Source: Paraburkholderia sp041321145 (GTDB lineage: Bacteria > Pseudomonadota > Gammaproteobacteria > Burkholderiales > Burkholderiaceae). Taken from it: 64,000 nt of DNA. The DNA is taken from contig NZ_JBGGWA010000002.1 of assembly GCF_041321145.1 (NCBI RefSeq), positions 687,285 through 751,284 of the forward strand. Reading direction: 5' to 3'. The notes under the pieces are model-generated. The model was not told the origin of the DNA and did not search any database. It was given only the letters and a program-made list of their open reading frames with translations. Below, one piece after another: positions 55,481 to 63,891 of this stretch. Position 1 is the stretch's first letter. Each line of letters starts with the position of its first letter. The translations under genes were made by a program, and so were the position numbers.

Positions 55481-55507
55481 TTTAGAGGAACGCTAAACAG
55501 GGGTCAA
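55479..55507 (-). promoter_or_regulatory. Predicted mra (dcw) promoter
   Basis: On the - strand TTGACC (55502-55507) and TAAAGT (55479-55484) are exactly 17 bp apart. The -35 matches five of six and the -10 four of six consensus positions. The mraZ start codon lies 163 bp downstream. It probably drives much of the dcw cluster. Confidence 0.75.
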
Positions 55508-55780
55508 GGGAGATGCACGCTTTTCGAGCGAATTTTGTTTGTTAGAACAAGGACTTAGCGCGACTCGTTCACGTCAGACATAAAACGGAAAACCGTTATA
55601 AATGAATGAGCTAGTGGAACTTGTGAAGGTGATACGTGAAAAGTACGAGGGAAAGGCGCGGAATCTAAGAGATCGGGAAGCGGGATCGGGAGAGGTTTGC
55701 GGGCGTTCCAGGGACTTCGGGCGGACGGCAGGTGGCGCGCCGTCCCACTTGCAGGTGGTGCGTGAGCAGAGGCCTCGAAC
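55508..55780. other. Intergenic stretch between the mra promoter and coq7
   Basis: No recognised gene was found. The + strand from about 55610 to 55740 is strongly purine-rich (many AAG, GAG and GGGA runs). A 62-codon open frame at 55602-55790 starts MNELVELVKVIREKYEGKAR but has no family match and no clear ribosome binding site, so it is not called as a gene. A short hairpin AACGG-AAAA-CCGTT at 55584-55597 precedes TATAAA. Confidence 0.4.
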
Positions 55781-56413
55781 CTATATGTAATAGGCGGTGC
55801 GAGTCATGACTTTCGACACCGCGCGCATTAGAGCGCGCGCAGGGAACGGCAACTCGACGCCGCCAGCGTCCATGGCGGATTTACCGTGCTCCGCTTCATC
55901 CACACGCATCTGTTCGACGATTGCACGCGACTCACGGTCTGCGGCGGGCAACTGGTCCAGATGGCTATCCAGATGCTGTTCGACCTGGCGCTCGGTTTCT
56001 GCCATGAAGCCAAGACTCACTCGGTCACCCATGCGCCCTGCCGCGAGGCCGATCGCCAACGCGCCTGTGTACCAAAGCGGATTCAACAGGCTTGGACGCG
56101 AATCGAGCGCCTCGAGGCGCTTGGCGGTCCATGCCAGATGATCTTCTTCTTCGATGGCAGCGTGATTAAACACGGCCCGCAAAGCCGGCGATCTGGTAGC
56201 GAGTTTCTGAGCCTGGTAGAGCGCCTGGGCGCACACCTCACCGACGTGGTTCACACGCATCAAGCCGGCCGCATGCGCGCGTTCCGCTGGCGAGAGCTCG
56301 ACGGACTCCACCGCCGATTCCTGCGGAACCGGCAACGGACGACTCATTCTCGACACGCCGGTCATTGAGCGTAAACCCCGATCAAACTCGGTAATCAACT
56401 CGTCCAGAAACAT
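55781..56413 (-). CDS. coq7: 3-demethoxyubiquinol 3-hydroxylase Coq7 (UbiF-type step)
   Basis: Coq7 is a membrane-bound di-iron oxygenase that hydroxylates the ubiquinone ring at C6, replacing the flavin enzyme UbiF used by E. coli. In 210 residues the iron ligands are visible in GLMRVNHVGEVCAQALYQ (Glu), AIEEEDHLAWTAKRLE (E..EExxH), ETERQVEQHLDSHL and RVDEAEHGKSA (ExxH). A hydrophobic hairpin helix WYTGALAIGLAAGRMGD probably enters the membrane. GGGGG lies before the ATG at 56413. Confidence 0.96.
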   Translation of the reverse strand: MFLDELITEFDRGLRSMTGVSRMSRPLPVPQESAVESVELSPAERAHAAGLMRVNHVGEVCAQALYQAQKLATRSPALRAVFNHAAIEEEDHLAWTAKRLEALDSRPSLLNPLWYTGALAIGLAAGRMGDRVSLGFMAETERQVEQHLDSHLDQLPAADRESRAIVEQMRVDEAEHGKSAMDAGGVELPFPARALMRAVSKVMTRTAYYI

Positions 56414-56715
56414 TCCGTACCCCCTGATTCGACAACGACCGCGCCGCTCCGTCAGGTCCGCGCGACAAGGCTTTGCAGAGCAAAACCCCGTTCGCGCAGG
56501 CCAGGAATTCGGGCGAATTCAGCGGCTAATTTTCGATTTTAGACCATGTTGCGTAAACGAAACAGGAGACCTCCTGCCCATCTCCTTTTTCTTTGTGCCA
56601 TGTATGCCTTTTGTTACATTACGTGCAACTTCTCGCGAAGTTGGACATGCAAGGCCTCAACGCCACATAAATATTCGCCTTGTACAAAAGATTCGTAATC
56701 CTTGGAGATCATTCG
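56414..56715. other. Divergent intergenic region between coq7 and the porin gene
   Basis: The 302-bp stretch is AT-richer than average near the porin. It holds a perfect inverted repeat CAACTTC-TCGC-GAAGTTG at 56626-56643, about 75 bp before the porin ATG, and AT-rich elements such as TAAATATT at 56668-56675. No -35/-10 pair with good spacing could be assigned for either gene. The porin ribosome binding site GGAG is at 56704-56707. Confidence 0.45.
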
Positions 56716-57888
56716 ATGAAAAAGTCGCTTCTCGCTCTCGCCGCACTGGGCGCATTCGCAGGTGTCGCTCATGCTCAAAGCAGCGTGACCCTGTACGGTA
56801 TCGTTGACGAAGGCTTCAACGTCAACACCAATGCGAATGGCAAGCACCAATACAACCTGTCCAGCGGCGTTCTGCAAGGTTCGCGTTTCGGCCTGCGCGG
56901 CACGGAAGATCTGGGCGGCGGTCTGAAGGCAATCTTCGTGATCGAAAACGGCTTTGATGTGAACAACGGCAAGCTGGGTCAAGGCGGCCTGATGTTCGGT
57001 CGTCAAGCTTACGTCGGCCTGTCGAGCCAAATGGGTACGGTTACGCTGGGTCGTCAGTACGACTCCGTCGTCGACTATGTCGGTCCGCTGGAATCGGGCG
57101 ATCAATGGGGCGGCTCGATCGCTGCGCACCCGAGCGACCTCGACAACTTCAACAACTCGTTCCGTACCAACAATACGGTCAAGTACACGAGCGCGGACTA
57201 CGGCGGCCTGAAGTTCGGCGGCACGTACAGCTTCGGCGGTCAAGCCGGCAATTTCTCGCAGAATCAGATCTGGTCGCTGGGCGCTGGCTACAACAACGGT
57301 CCTCTCGTTCTCGGCGTTGGTTACTTGAACGCGCGCACCCCGGCAAATTCGGGCGGCCTGTTCAATACGCCGGCTGCACCGTCGGCGGCAAACGCGGCTG
57401 TGACGTCGGGTGTGTACTCTGGCTTCGCGTCGGCTAACACGTACCAGGTAATCGGTGCGGGCGGCGCATACACGTTCGGCGCAGCGACGATCGGCGCAAC
57501 GTACTCGAATATCCGCTTCTCGAACCTGGGCGCTACATACGCTTCGCCGGCGCTCGCGGGCCAATCGGTTACGTTCAACAACGCGGAACTCAACTTCAAG
57601 TATCAGTTGACCCCGGCGTTGCTGGTTGGCGCAGCATATGACTACACGCGCGGCGCGGAGATCAACGGCGCATCGCGTGCTCAGTACCACCAAGGCGCGG
57701 CTGGCGTGGATTACTTCCTGTCCAAGCGTACCGACGTGTATGTGATTGGTGTGTACCAACACGCTTTGGGCAAGACGCTGAACGCAGCGGGCGGTACGGT
57801 TGATGCAACCGCATCCATCGCCAGCATCACCCCCTCGGCGAACCAAAACCAGTTCACGGCTCGCGTCGGCATTCGCCACAAGTTCTAA
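56716..57888 (+). CDS. Gram-negative outer-membrane porin (OmpC-like, Burkholderiales type)
   Basis: The 390-residue precursor has a signal peptide MKKSLLALAALGAFAGVAHA (cut after Ala20) and then QSSVTLYGIVDEGF, the start of a 16-stranded beta barrel as in the Comamonas and Burkholderia porins. The constriction region SRFGLRGTEDLGGGLKAIFV and RQAYVGLSS are typical. It ends in KF, the C-terminal Phe motif of outer-membrane proteins. The ATG at 56716 is chosen over the frame start at 56680, because the signal peptide begins there. It forms trimers for diffusion of small solutes. Confidence 0.95.
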   Translation: MKKSLLALAALGAFAGVAHAQSSVTLYGIVDEGFNVNTNANGKHQYNLSSGVLQGSRFGLRGTEDLGGGLKAIFVIENGFDVNNGKLGQGGLMFGRQAYVGLSSQMGTVTLGRQYDSVVDYVGPLESGDQWGGSIAAHPSDLDNFNNSFRTNNTVKYTSADYGGLKFGGTYSFGGQAGNFSQNQIWSLGAGYNNGPLVLGVGYLNARTPANSGGLFNTPAAPSAANAAVTSGVYSGFASANTYQVIGAGGAYTFGAATIGATYSNIRFSNLGATYASPALAGQSVTFNNAELNFKYQLTPALLVGAAYDYTRGAEINGASRAQYHQGAAGVDYFLSKRTDVYVIGVYQHALGKTLNAAGGTVDATASIASITPSANQNQFTARVGIRHKF

Positions 57889-57914
57889 TAAGTCGTAATA
57901 AAGCTGTTTACCTC

Positions 57915-57940
57915 AAAGGCGCCTTCGGGCGCCTTTTTTT
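57915..57940 (+). terminator. Rho-independent terminator of the porin gene
   Basis: AAAGGCGCC and GGCGCCTTT form a 9-bp stem with a TTCG tetraloop, followed by a run of T to 57940. It lies 26 bp after the porin stop. Confidence 0.97.
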
Positions 57941-57993
57941 ATGACCGCGCGGCGCGCACTGTCGGCTGGTTTGCGCGGAACACGATGGCCCAA

Positions 57994-58035
57994 AGAGAAA
58001 GGCCCGATAGACTTTCGTCTGGCGGGCCTTTCTCT
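57994..58035 (-). terminator. Terminator-like hairpin after fadD
   Basis: A perfect 13-bp stem AGAGAAAGGCCCG (57994-58006) with CGGGCCTTTCTCT (58023-58035), with a further GAC/GTC pairing inside. On the - strand it is followed by TTTG. It lies about 70 bp after the fadD stop. Confidence 0.7.
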
Positions 58036-58104
58036 CTCTTCTCCGCAATGCGTTACTTCGTGTCGGCTCCGTTCAAGCCGGCAGGCTCGATACGCATGAT
58101 GCGT

Positions 58105-59778
58105 TTAAGCGCGCCCGTCGCGCAATTCCCGACGCAGAATCTTGCCGACATTGCTCTTTGGCAGTTCGGTGCGGAATTCGACGATTTTCGGCCGCTTGTA
58201 GCCAGTCAACTGCTGTTTGCAATACGCGAAGATGTCCGCATCGGTAAGCGCCTGGTCCTTCTTCACCACGAATAGCTTCACCGCTTCGCCCGAATGCTGG
58301 TCCGGCACGCCGACCGCCGCGACTTCGAACACGCCCGGCAGCTTTGCAACCACGTCTTCGATTTCGTTCGGATAGACATTGAAGCCGGAGACCAGAATCA
58401 TGTCCTTCTTCCGGTCCACGATTTTGACGAAGCCGCCCTCGTTCATCAAACCGACATCGCCCGATTTGAAGAAGCCATCCGGCGTCATGACTTTGGCCGT
58501 CTCGTCCGGCCGGTTCCAGTAGCCCGCCATCACTTGCGGACCGCGGATGCAGATTTCGCCCGGCTGACCAAGCGGTACTTCATTGCCTTCGTCGTCGCGA
58601 ATCGAGATTTCCGTCGACGGCAGCGGCAAACCAATCGTCCCGCTGTATTCGGTGACAGTGACCGGATTGCAGGTCACGCACGGCGACGTCTCTGACAGAC
58701 CGTAGCCCTCGATGATCGGCGTATGCGTATGCTCGTACCAGCGCCTCGCGACCGCTTCCTGCACCGCCATGCCGCCGCCGTTCGCCGCGATCAACTTCGA
58801 AAAATCGAGCTTGTGGAAGTCCGGACTGTTCAGAAGCGCGTTATACAGCGTGTTGACCGCTGGAATCGTGGTGATCGGATAGCCTTGCAGCGCCTTGATC
58901 ATGCCGGGAATGTCGCGCGGATTTGGAATCAGCACGCCAAGGCCGCCGGTACGGATCGTCAGCAGCCCGCAGACCGTCAGCGCAAAGACGTGATAAAGCG
59001 GCAGCGCCACGACGGTGATGAACTGGTCGATGTCCATGCGGTTCGCGCGAACCGGATTGAGCCAGACTTCTGACTGCAGCACGTTGGCGATCAGGTTCCG
59101 ATGCAACAGCGTCGCGCCTTTGGCCACGCCGGTCGTGCCGCCCGTGTACTGTAAAAATGCAACGTCGTCTGGGCCTTGCTGGACCGCCTTGAAACGCTGG
59201 CGGCCGCCCTCGGCGATTGCAGTGTTGAATTTGACGTGACCGGGCAGACTCCACGCCGGCACCATCTTCTTCACGCGGCGCACGACGAAGTTCACAAGCG
59301 TGCCCTTCACGCCCATCAGATCGCCCATTGCGGCGACCACGACGTGCTTGACCGACGTATTACGGACGATCGCCTGCAACGTGACGGCGAAGTTTTCGAG
59401 CAGGATGATCGCTTCCGCGCCGCTGTCCTTCAGCTGATGCTCGAGCTCACGCGGGGTGTAGAGCGGGTTCACGTTCACGACCACATAACCCGCGCGCAAG
59501 ATCGCCGCAATCGCCACCGGATATTGCAGCACGTTGGGCATCATGACTGCGATGCGCGCGCCGCGGGCAACGCCTTTCGACTGAAACCACGCGGCGAGCT
59601 TACGCGAGAGCGCGTCAAGCTCGTCATAGCTGATCTCCTTGCCCATGCAGACGAACGCCGGTTTGGCGCCATGATCGCGGAAGGCTTCTTCGAGCAGTTC
59701 GGCGACGGACGAATAGCGGGTCGGGTCGATCTCTGCGGGAACACCGGGCGGATAAGATTTCAGCCAGATTTTGTCCAT
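58105..59778 (-). CDS. fadD: Long-chain fatty acid-CoA ligase FadD
   Basis: FadD activates fatty acids to acyl-CoA with ATP, for beta-oxidation. The 557-residue protein belongs to the ANL superfamily: the AMP-binding P-loop YTGGTTGVAKGA is at residues 211-222, IIEGYGLSETSPCVT and the FACS motif DGFFKSGDVGLMNEGGFVKI with RKKDMILVSGFNVYPNEIE follow, and the catalytic Lys is in KSNVGKILRREL near the end. AGGAGGAG precedes the ATG. Close relatives with other acyl substrates exist, so the chain length is not certain. Confidence 0.92.
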   Translation of the reverse strand: MDKIWLKSYPPGVPAEIDPTRYSSVAELLEEAFRDHGAKPAFVCMGKEISYDELDALSRKLAAWFQSKGVARGARIAVMMPNVLQYPVAIAAILRAGYVVVNVNPLYTPRELEHQLKDSGAEAIILLENFAVTLQAIVRNTSVKHVVVAAMGDLMGVKGTLVNFVVRRVKKMVPAWSLPGHVKFNTAIAEGGRQRFKAVQQGPDDVAFLQYTGGTTGVAKGATLLHRNLIANVLQSEVWLNPVRANRMDIDQFITVVALPLYHVFALTVCGLLTIRTGGLGVLIPNPRDIPGMIKALQGYPITTIPAVNTLYNALLNSPDFHKLDFSKLIAANGGGMAVQEAVARRWYEHTHTPIIEGYGLSETSPCVTCNPVTVTEYSGTIGLPLPSTEISIRDDEGNEVPLGQPGEICIRGPQVMAGYWNRPDETAKVMTPDGFFKSGDVGLMNEGGFVKIVDRKKDMILVSGFNVYPNEIEDVVAKLPGVFEVAAVGVPDQHSGEAVKLFVVKKDQALTDADIFAYCKQQLTGYKRPKIVEFRTELPKSNVGKILRRELRDGRA

Positions 59779-59924
59779 GCAGCGTCTCCTCCTTTATTTT
59801 CGAATGGTCGTGCTAAAAATGCATCGTAGCATGTGCACCTCGTCACTATTCGCGAAAAGCGGTGGGGTTAGACTGCAGCCTCGAACCCTTTGAGGGCCTC
59901 AGCTGCATCATTTTTGAATGTGTC

Positions 59925-62003
59925 TCAGGCGCGCTCGACTTCGACGAGGCAGTCGTAGAATGTGGCGGATCCGCCTAGATCGGTGAGCGCCTGGCTGGTG
60001 ACCTGGTTGGCGTTGCGGCCGTCGGGTGCGAGCTTCTTCCACCAGATCGACAGACCGACCACGAGTCCTTCGCGCGCCTTGTCGGTGATACGGGCACGCG
60101 CCTGCATCGAGCCGCGATCGTTGAAAATGCGCACCTGACCGCCTTCGACGATGTTTCGCTTCTGCGCGTCGGCCGGGTGGATGTCCAGGTGCGGCTCGCC
60201 TTCGGTCGACCGCAGGCTTTCGATGTTCACGAACGTGCTGTTCAGGAAGTTGCGGGCCGGCGGCGAGATCATGGCAAGCGGGTAACGGGCGGCGAGTTCG
60301 GGCGCGCCGTCGGCGGATTCGTAGGGCGGCAGATAGTCCGGCAATGGATCGAGTCCCTGCTGCTCGAGACGCTTGCTGAAGAACTCGCATTTGCCGGACG
60401 GCGTGCGAAAGCCGCCTTCGGCGAAGGGCGCGTCGGGCAGGTTCAGCTTTGCCCAGCCGGTTTTCTTGAGCGTGTTCCAGCTGACGGCTTCGAGCGCTTT
60501 GTCGTCCCAACGGAAGGCCGACTGCGCGATAACCTCGTCACTATCATAGAGAGCCGGCTCCTGCAGCCCCATTTTGCGGGCGAGGCCGCGAAAGATCTCC
60601 GTGTTCGGACGTGCGTCGCCGACCGGCGCGATGGCCGGCAAGTTGACCATCACGTGCGTATGCCCGTATGACTTGTGCACGTCAAGGTGCTCGAGCTGTG
60701 TCGTGGCCGGCAGGAGCAGATCGGCGTAGTCCGCCGTGTCGGTCTGAAAATGCTCCAGCACGATCGTGAACAGATCTTCGCGCGCAAACCCTGCGGCGAC
60801 CCGCTCCGAGTCCGGCGCGACCGCCACCGGATTCGAATTGTAGACAATGATCGCTTCGACTTTAGGGCCAAACGCAGCGTCGCCGGGGTGCAGCAATGCG
60901 TCGCCGATCGCATTCATATTGAGGACGCGCGATGCTCTGGAAGGCCAGCCCGGCATCAGGTCCGGGCGCTGCAGCGCGTGCGAATCCACTGCTGCCCATC
61001 CGGCCGACGACAGCAACACGCCGCCCGCCCGCTCACGCCATGCGCCGGTCAGCGAAGGCAGGCAGGCGATTGCGCGCACGGCGTTACCGCCGCCACGTAC
61101 TCGTTGCAGGCCGTAGTTCATTCGGATCGCGGCCTTCTTCGTGCTGCCGTAAAGGCGCGCAAGTTCGACGATCACCTGCTCATCGACACCACAAATTTCA
61201 GCGGCACGAGACGGCGGATAACTGAACGCGCGCGCCTTCAGTTCAGCGAAGCCCAGCGTGTGGGCTGCTATGTACGCGTGATCGAGCAGATTTTCCGTGA
61301 TCAAGACGTTCATCATGCCGAGCGCCAAAGCGCCGTCCGTACCGGGTTTCAGCGCAATGTGCTGGTGGCATTTTTCCGCTGTCAGCGAGCGATACGGATC
61401 GATCGCGATCAGATGTGCGCCGCGACGCTTGGCTTCCTGGGCGCGTGTCCAGAAATGCAGGTTCGACGCGATGGGATTCGAGCCCCAGATCAGAATGACC
61501 TCGCTCTCGGCGAAAAACTCGGTAAGCATGCCGAGGCTTGCGCCGTAGGTGTACTTCAGCCCCGCAGCACCGGCAGCCGCACAAATCGTGCGGTCCAACT
61601 GCGATGCCCCGAGCTTATGAAAGAACCGTTGCGCGATGCTATCGCCCTGCACCAAGCCCATCGTGCCGGCGTAGCTGTACGGCATGATGGCTTCCGGCGC
61701 GCGGGCCGATATCGCCGAGAGGCGGGTTGCAGCCAGCTCGAACGCCTCGTCCCAGCTGATTGGTTCGAAGCGGCCTTCGCCTTTCCGGCCGACGCGCTTC
61801 ATTGGTTTCGTCAACCGATGCGGATGATGCACCCGCTCGGCATAGCGGCTGACTTTGGTGCAAAGCGCGCCTTGAGTCGGAGGATGGTCGGGATCGCCGA
61901 CAACCTTGATCGCCCTCCCGCCTTCGACGGTTACGCGCATCGCGCAGGTGTCAGGGCAATCGTGCGGGCACACGGCGCGGGTGAATTCAGTCGGAGCATT
62001 CAT
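59925..62003 (-). CDS. Molybdopterin oxidoreductase (DMSO reductase/formate dehydrogenase family)
   Basis: The 692-residue protein is a cytosolic, single-gene member of the molybdopterin family; no twin-arginine signal is seen. The N-terminal 4Fe-4S ligands are Cys12, Cys16, Cys20 and Cys48 (CPHDCPDTC and GALCTKVSRYAERVHHP). IWGSNPIASNLHFW and TLAADYADLLLPATTQLE-type segments with LEHLDVHKSYGHTH lie in the Mo-cofactor regions. The Cys in RTICAAAGAAG is a candidate Mo ligand. No partner electron-transfer genes are next to it, so the substrate is unknown. The start MNAPTEF at 62003 is preferred; 12 more codons are possible. Confidence 0.85.
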   Translation of the reverse strand: MNAPTEFTRAVCPHDCPDTCAMRVTVEGGRAIKVVGDPDHPPTQGALCTKVSRYAERVHHPHRLTKPMKRVGRKGEGRFEPISWDEAFELAATRLSAISARAPEAIMPYSYAGTMGLVQGDSIAQRFFHKLGASQLDRTICAAAGAAGLKYTYGASLGMLTEFFAESEVILIWGSNPIASNLHFWTRAQEAKRRGAHLIAIDPYRSLTAEKCHQHIALKPGTDGALALGMMNVLITENLLDHAYIAAHTLGFAELKARAFSYPPSRAAEICGVDEQVIVELARLYGSTKKAAIRMNYGLQRVRGGGNAVRAIACLPSLTGAWRERAGGVLLSSAGWAAVDSHALQRPDLMPGWPSRASRVLNMNAIGDALLHPGDAAFGPKVEAIIVYNSNPVAVAPDSERVAAGFAREDLFTIVLEHFQTDTADYADLLLPATTQLEHLDVHKSYGHTHVMVNLPAIAPVGDARPNTEIFRGLARKMGLQEPALYDSDEVIAQSAFRWDDKALEAVSWNTLKKTGWAKLNLPDAPFAEGGFRTPSGKCEFFSKRLEQQGLDPLPDYLPPYESADGAPELAARYPLAMISPPARNFLNSTFVNIESLRSTEGEPHLDIHPADAQKRNIVEGGQVRIFNDRGSMQARARITDKAREGLVVGLSIWWKKLAPDGRNANQVTSQALTDLGGSATFYDCLVEVERA

Positions 62004-62045
62004 CGGCGATCCGTCCAGGAGAGCGGTGAGCGGGGGCAATGCCGG

Positions 62046-62051
62046 ATTTTA
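62046..62051 (-). promoter_or_regulatory. Possible -10 of the molybdopterin oxidoreductase gene
   Basis: TAAAAT on the - strand, 43 bp upstream of the start codon, is the best -10 candidate in the 186-bp divergent region. No consensus -35 is visible. Confidence 0.3.
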
Positions 62052-62189
62052 TTACGTCCGCTGCCAGTTGGCCTGCATGGTGCCGCCAAAAATGCCTTCG
62101 GCGTAGAATCGGCTAACACGGTGCCCGGGCCATTTTTGGTTCCGAGCGATTCCACACAACGCAAAGCACAGACGCATCATCCTTCCATC

Positions 62190-63386
62190 ATGAAATTGAT
62201 CCCAGAAATCCAAGCCGCCCACGGTGAAATTCAAACCCTTCGACGAACAATTCACGCCCACCCGGAGCTGCGTTACGAGGAAACGGCAACAGCCGATCTG
62301 GTTGCCAGGACACTTGAGTCCTGGGGTATCGAAACGCATCGCGGATTGGGTAAAACGGGTGTAGTCGGTGTGCTGAAACGCGGCACCGGATCGCGCTCGA
62401 TCGGACTGCGCGCCGATATGGATGCGCTGCCGATTCAGGAGCTAAACAGCTTCGACCATCGCTCGCAGAATGACGGCAAAATGCACGCGTGCGGCCATGA
62501 CGGACATACCGCGATGCTGCTCGGCGCGGCGCGGCATTTGGTGAAGCACGGCGAATTTGAAGGCACGGTCGTGTTCATCTTTCAACCGGCTGAAGAAGGT
62601 GGCGCTGGTGCACAGGCAATGATCGACGACGGCCTATTCACGAAGTTTCCAGTCGATGCGGTCTTCGGCGTTCACAACTGGCCAGGCATGCCGGCCGGCC
62701 ACTTCGGCGTGACCGAAGGTCCGATCATGGCGTCCAGCAACGAGTTTCGCATTGAAATCAAAGGCGTAGGCTCACACGCGGCACTCCCGCACAACGGCCG
62801 CGACCCTGTGTTCACTGCAGTGCAGATCGCAAACGGCCTGCAAAGCATCATCACGCGGAACAAGAAGCCGCTAGACACTGCCGTGCTGTCGATCACCCAG
62901 ATTCATGCGGGCGACGCCGTCAATGTCGTCCCAGATGACGCGTGGATTGCAGGTACCGTGCGGACTTTTACCACCGAAACACTCGATCTGATTGAAGCAC
63001 GCATGCGCAAGATCGCCGAAAGCACTGCCGAGGCCTACGATTGCTCCGTCGATATCCACTTCCATCGCAACTATCCGCCAACCATTAACAGCAGTGAAGA
63101 GGCGCGCTTTGCTGCTGCGGTCATGAAGGAAATTGTCGGCGCAGAAAACGTCGATGATGCAGTCGAACCGACAATGGGAGCCGAGGACTTCTCTTTCATG
63201 TTGCTGGCGAAGCCGGGCTGTTACGCTTTTCTCGGCAATGGCGACGGGGGACACCGGGATTCGGGACACGGAGCGGGGCCTTGCATGCTACATAACGCAA
63301 GCTATGACTTCAACGACGAGCTATTGCCGATCGGCGCAACGTACTGGGTTCGGCTGGCACAACGATTCCTGTCACAGGGAAATTGA
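62190..63386 (+). CDS. M20 family metallo-amidohydrolase (hippurate hydrolase-like)
   Basis: The 398-residue protein belongs to the M20D amidohydrolases that cleave N-acyl amino acids such as hippurate or indole-acetyl conjugates. Metal ligands are seen in KMHACGHDGHT (Cys101, His103), FQPAEEGGAGA (Glu135-136), GVHNWPGMPAG (His162) and GPCMLHN near the end. The dimerisation lid includes SSNEFRIEIKGVGSHAALP. The start is ATG 62190, as the open frame upstream covers an Arg-rich stretch opposite the oxidoreductase. The substrate cannot be told. Confidence 0.9.
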   Translation: MKLIPEIQAAHGEIQTLRRTIHAHPELRYEETATADLVARTLESWGIETHRGLGKTGVVGVLKRGTGSRSIGLRADMDALPIQELNSFDHRSQNDGKMHACGHDGHTAMLLGAARHLVKHGEFEGTVVFIFQPAEEGGAGAQAMIDDGLFTKFPVDAVFGVHNWPGMPAGHFGVTEGPIMASSNEFRIEIKGVGSHAALPHNGRDPVFTAVQIANGLQSIITRNKKPLDTAVLSITQIHAGDAVNVVPDDAWIAGTVRTFTTETLDLIEARMRKIAESTAEAYDCSVDIHFHRNYPPTINSSEEARFAAAVMKEIVGAENVDDAVEPTMGAEDFSFMLLAKPGCYAFLGNGDGGHRDSGHGAGPCMLHNASYDFNDELLPIGATYWVRLAQRFLSQGN

Positions 63387-63530
63387 GGCGGTTAAGTGGA
63401 GTGGACGCGGCGACGGTTTATACCTCGCCTTTTGTTGCCCCGCCGTACATGTCAACGCGGCGATACTGACGTAGGACGCTTGCCCCGCAGGAATGTGATC
63501 ACGGGGTAATTTCGGCTGCCATAAACGCAG

Positions 63531-63557
63531 AAACCCCACCTTTGAGGGGTGGGGTTT
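63531..63557 (-). terminator. Terminator of the rRNA operon
   Basis: AAACCCCACC (63531-63540) and GGTGGGGTTT (63548-63557) form a perfect 10-bp stem. On the - strand it lies just after the 5S gene and is followed by TTTCTGCG. Confidence 0.8.
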
Positions 63558-63573
63558 CCGGACCTGCAGGGGA

Positions 63574-63688
63574 GCCTGACGATTACCTACTTTCACACGG
63601 GAATCCGCACTATCATCGGCGTGGAGTCGTTTCACGGTCCTGTTCGGGATGGGAAGGGGTGGGACCGACTCGCTATGGTCATCAGGCA
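63574..63688 (-). rRNA. rrf: 5S ribosomal RNA
   Basis: The - strand reads TGCCTGATGACCATAGCGAG at the 5' end, CCATCCCGAACAGG in the middle, and closes with GTAATCGTCAGGC, whose last bases pair with the first (GCCTGA with TCAGGC). The length of about 115 nt and the betaproteobacterial sequence fit 5S rRNA. The exact ends are uncertain by a few bases. Confidence 0.95.
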
Positions 63689-63891
63689 TGACTTGTTGCC
63701 GTACTGCTCGTGGAGCGATACAGCCAATCGGGAAGAAGTAGTTTCTGGTGATGCTCACCAGAGGTGAGTTGTGTTGTTTCCGGCACAACATCGATCTCAA
63801 CCTGTGTGTGAATCCGAGACCCTGCGCGTGGCGCAGGGTGGGGCCTCCATAAGTGCTGAAGCACTACCGGCTGCCGACACACACCTGTTAT
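63689..63891 (-). other. 23S-5S rRNA spacer
   Basis: This spacer of about 200 bp separates the 23S 3' end from 5S. No tRNA-like cloverleaf was recognised. A hairpin AGTGCTTCAGCACT (as read on the - strand) at 63852-63865 lies in it and is probably an RNA processing structure. A stray open frame crosses it but is not a gene. Confidence 0.7.

Noticed and set aside
55602..55790. Small protein gene of 62 codons
   Set aside because: No ribosome binding site, no family match and unusual composition; kept only as an observation.
63689..63891. tRNA in the 23S-5S spacer
   Set aside because: No cloverleaf or T-loop sequence (GGTTCGANTCC) is present.
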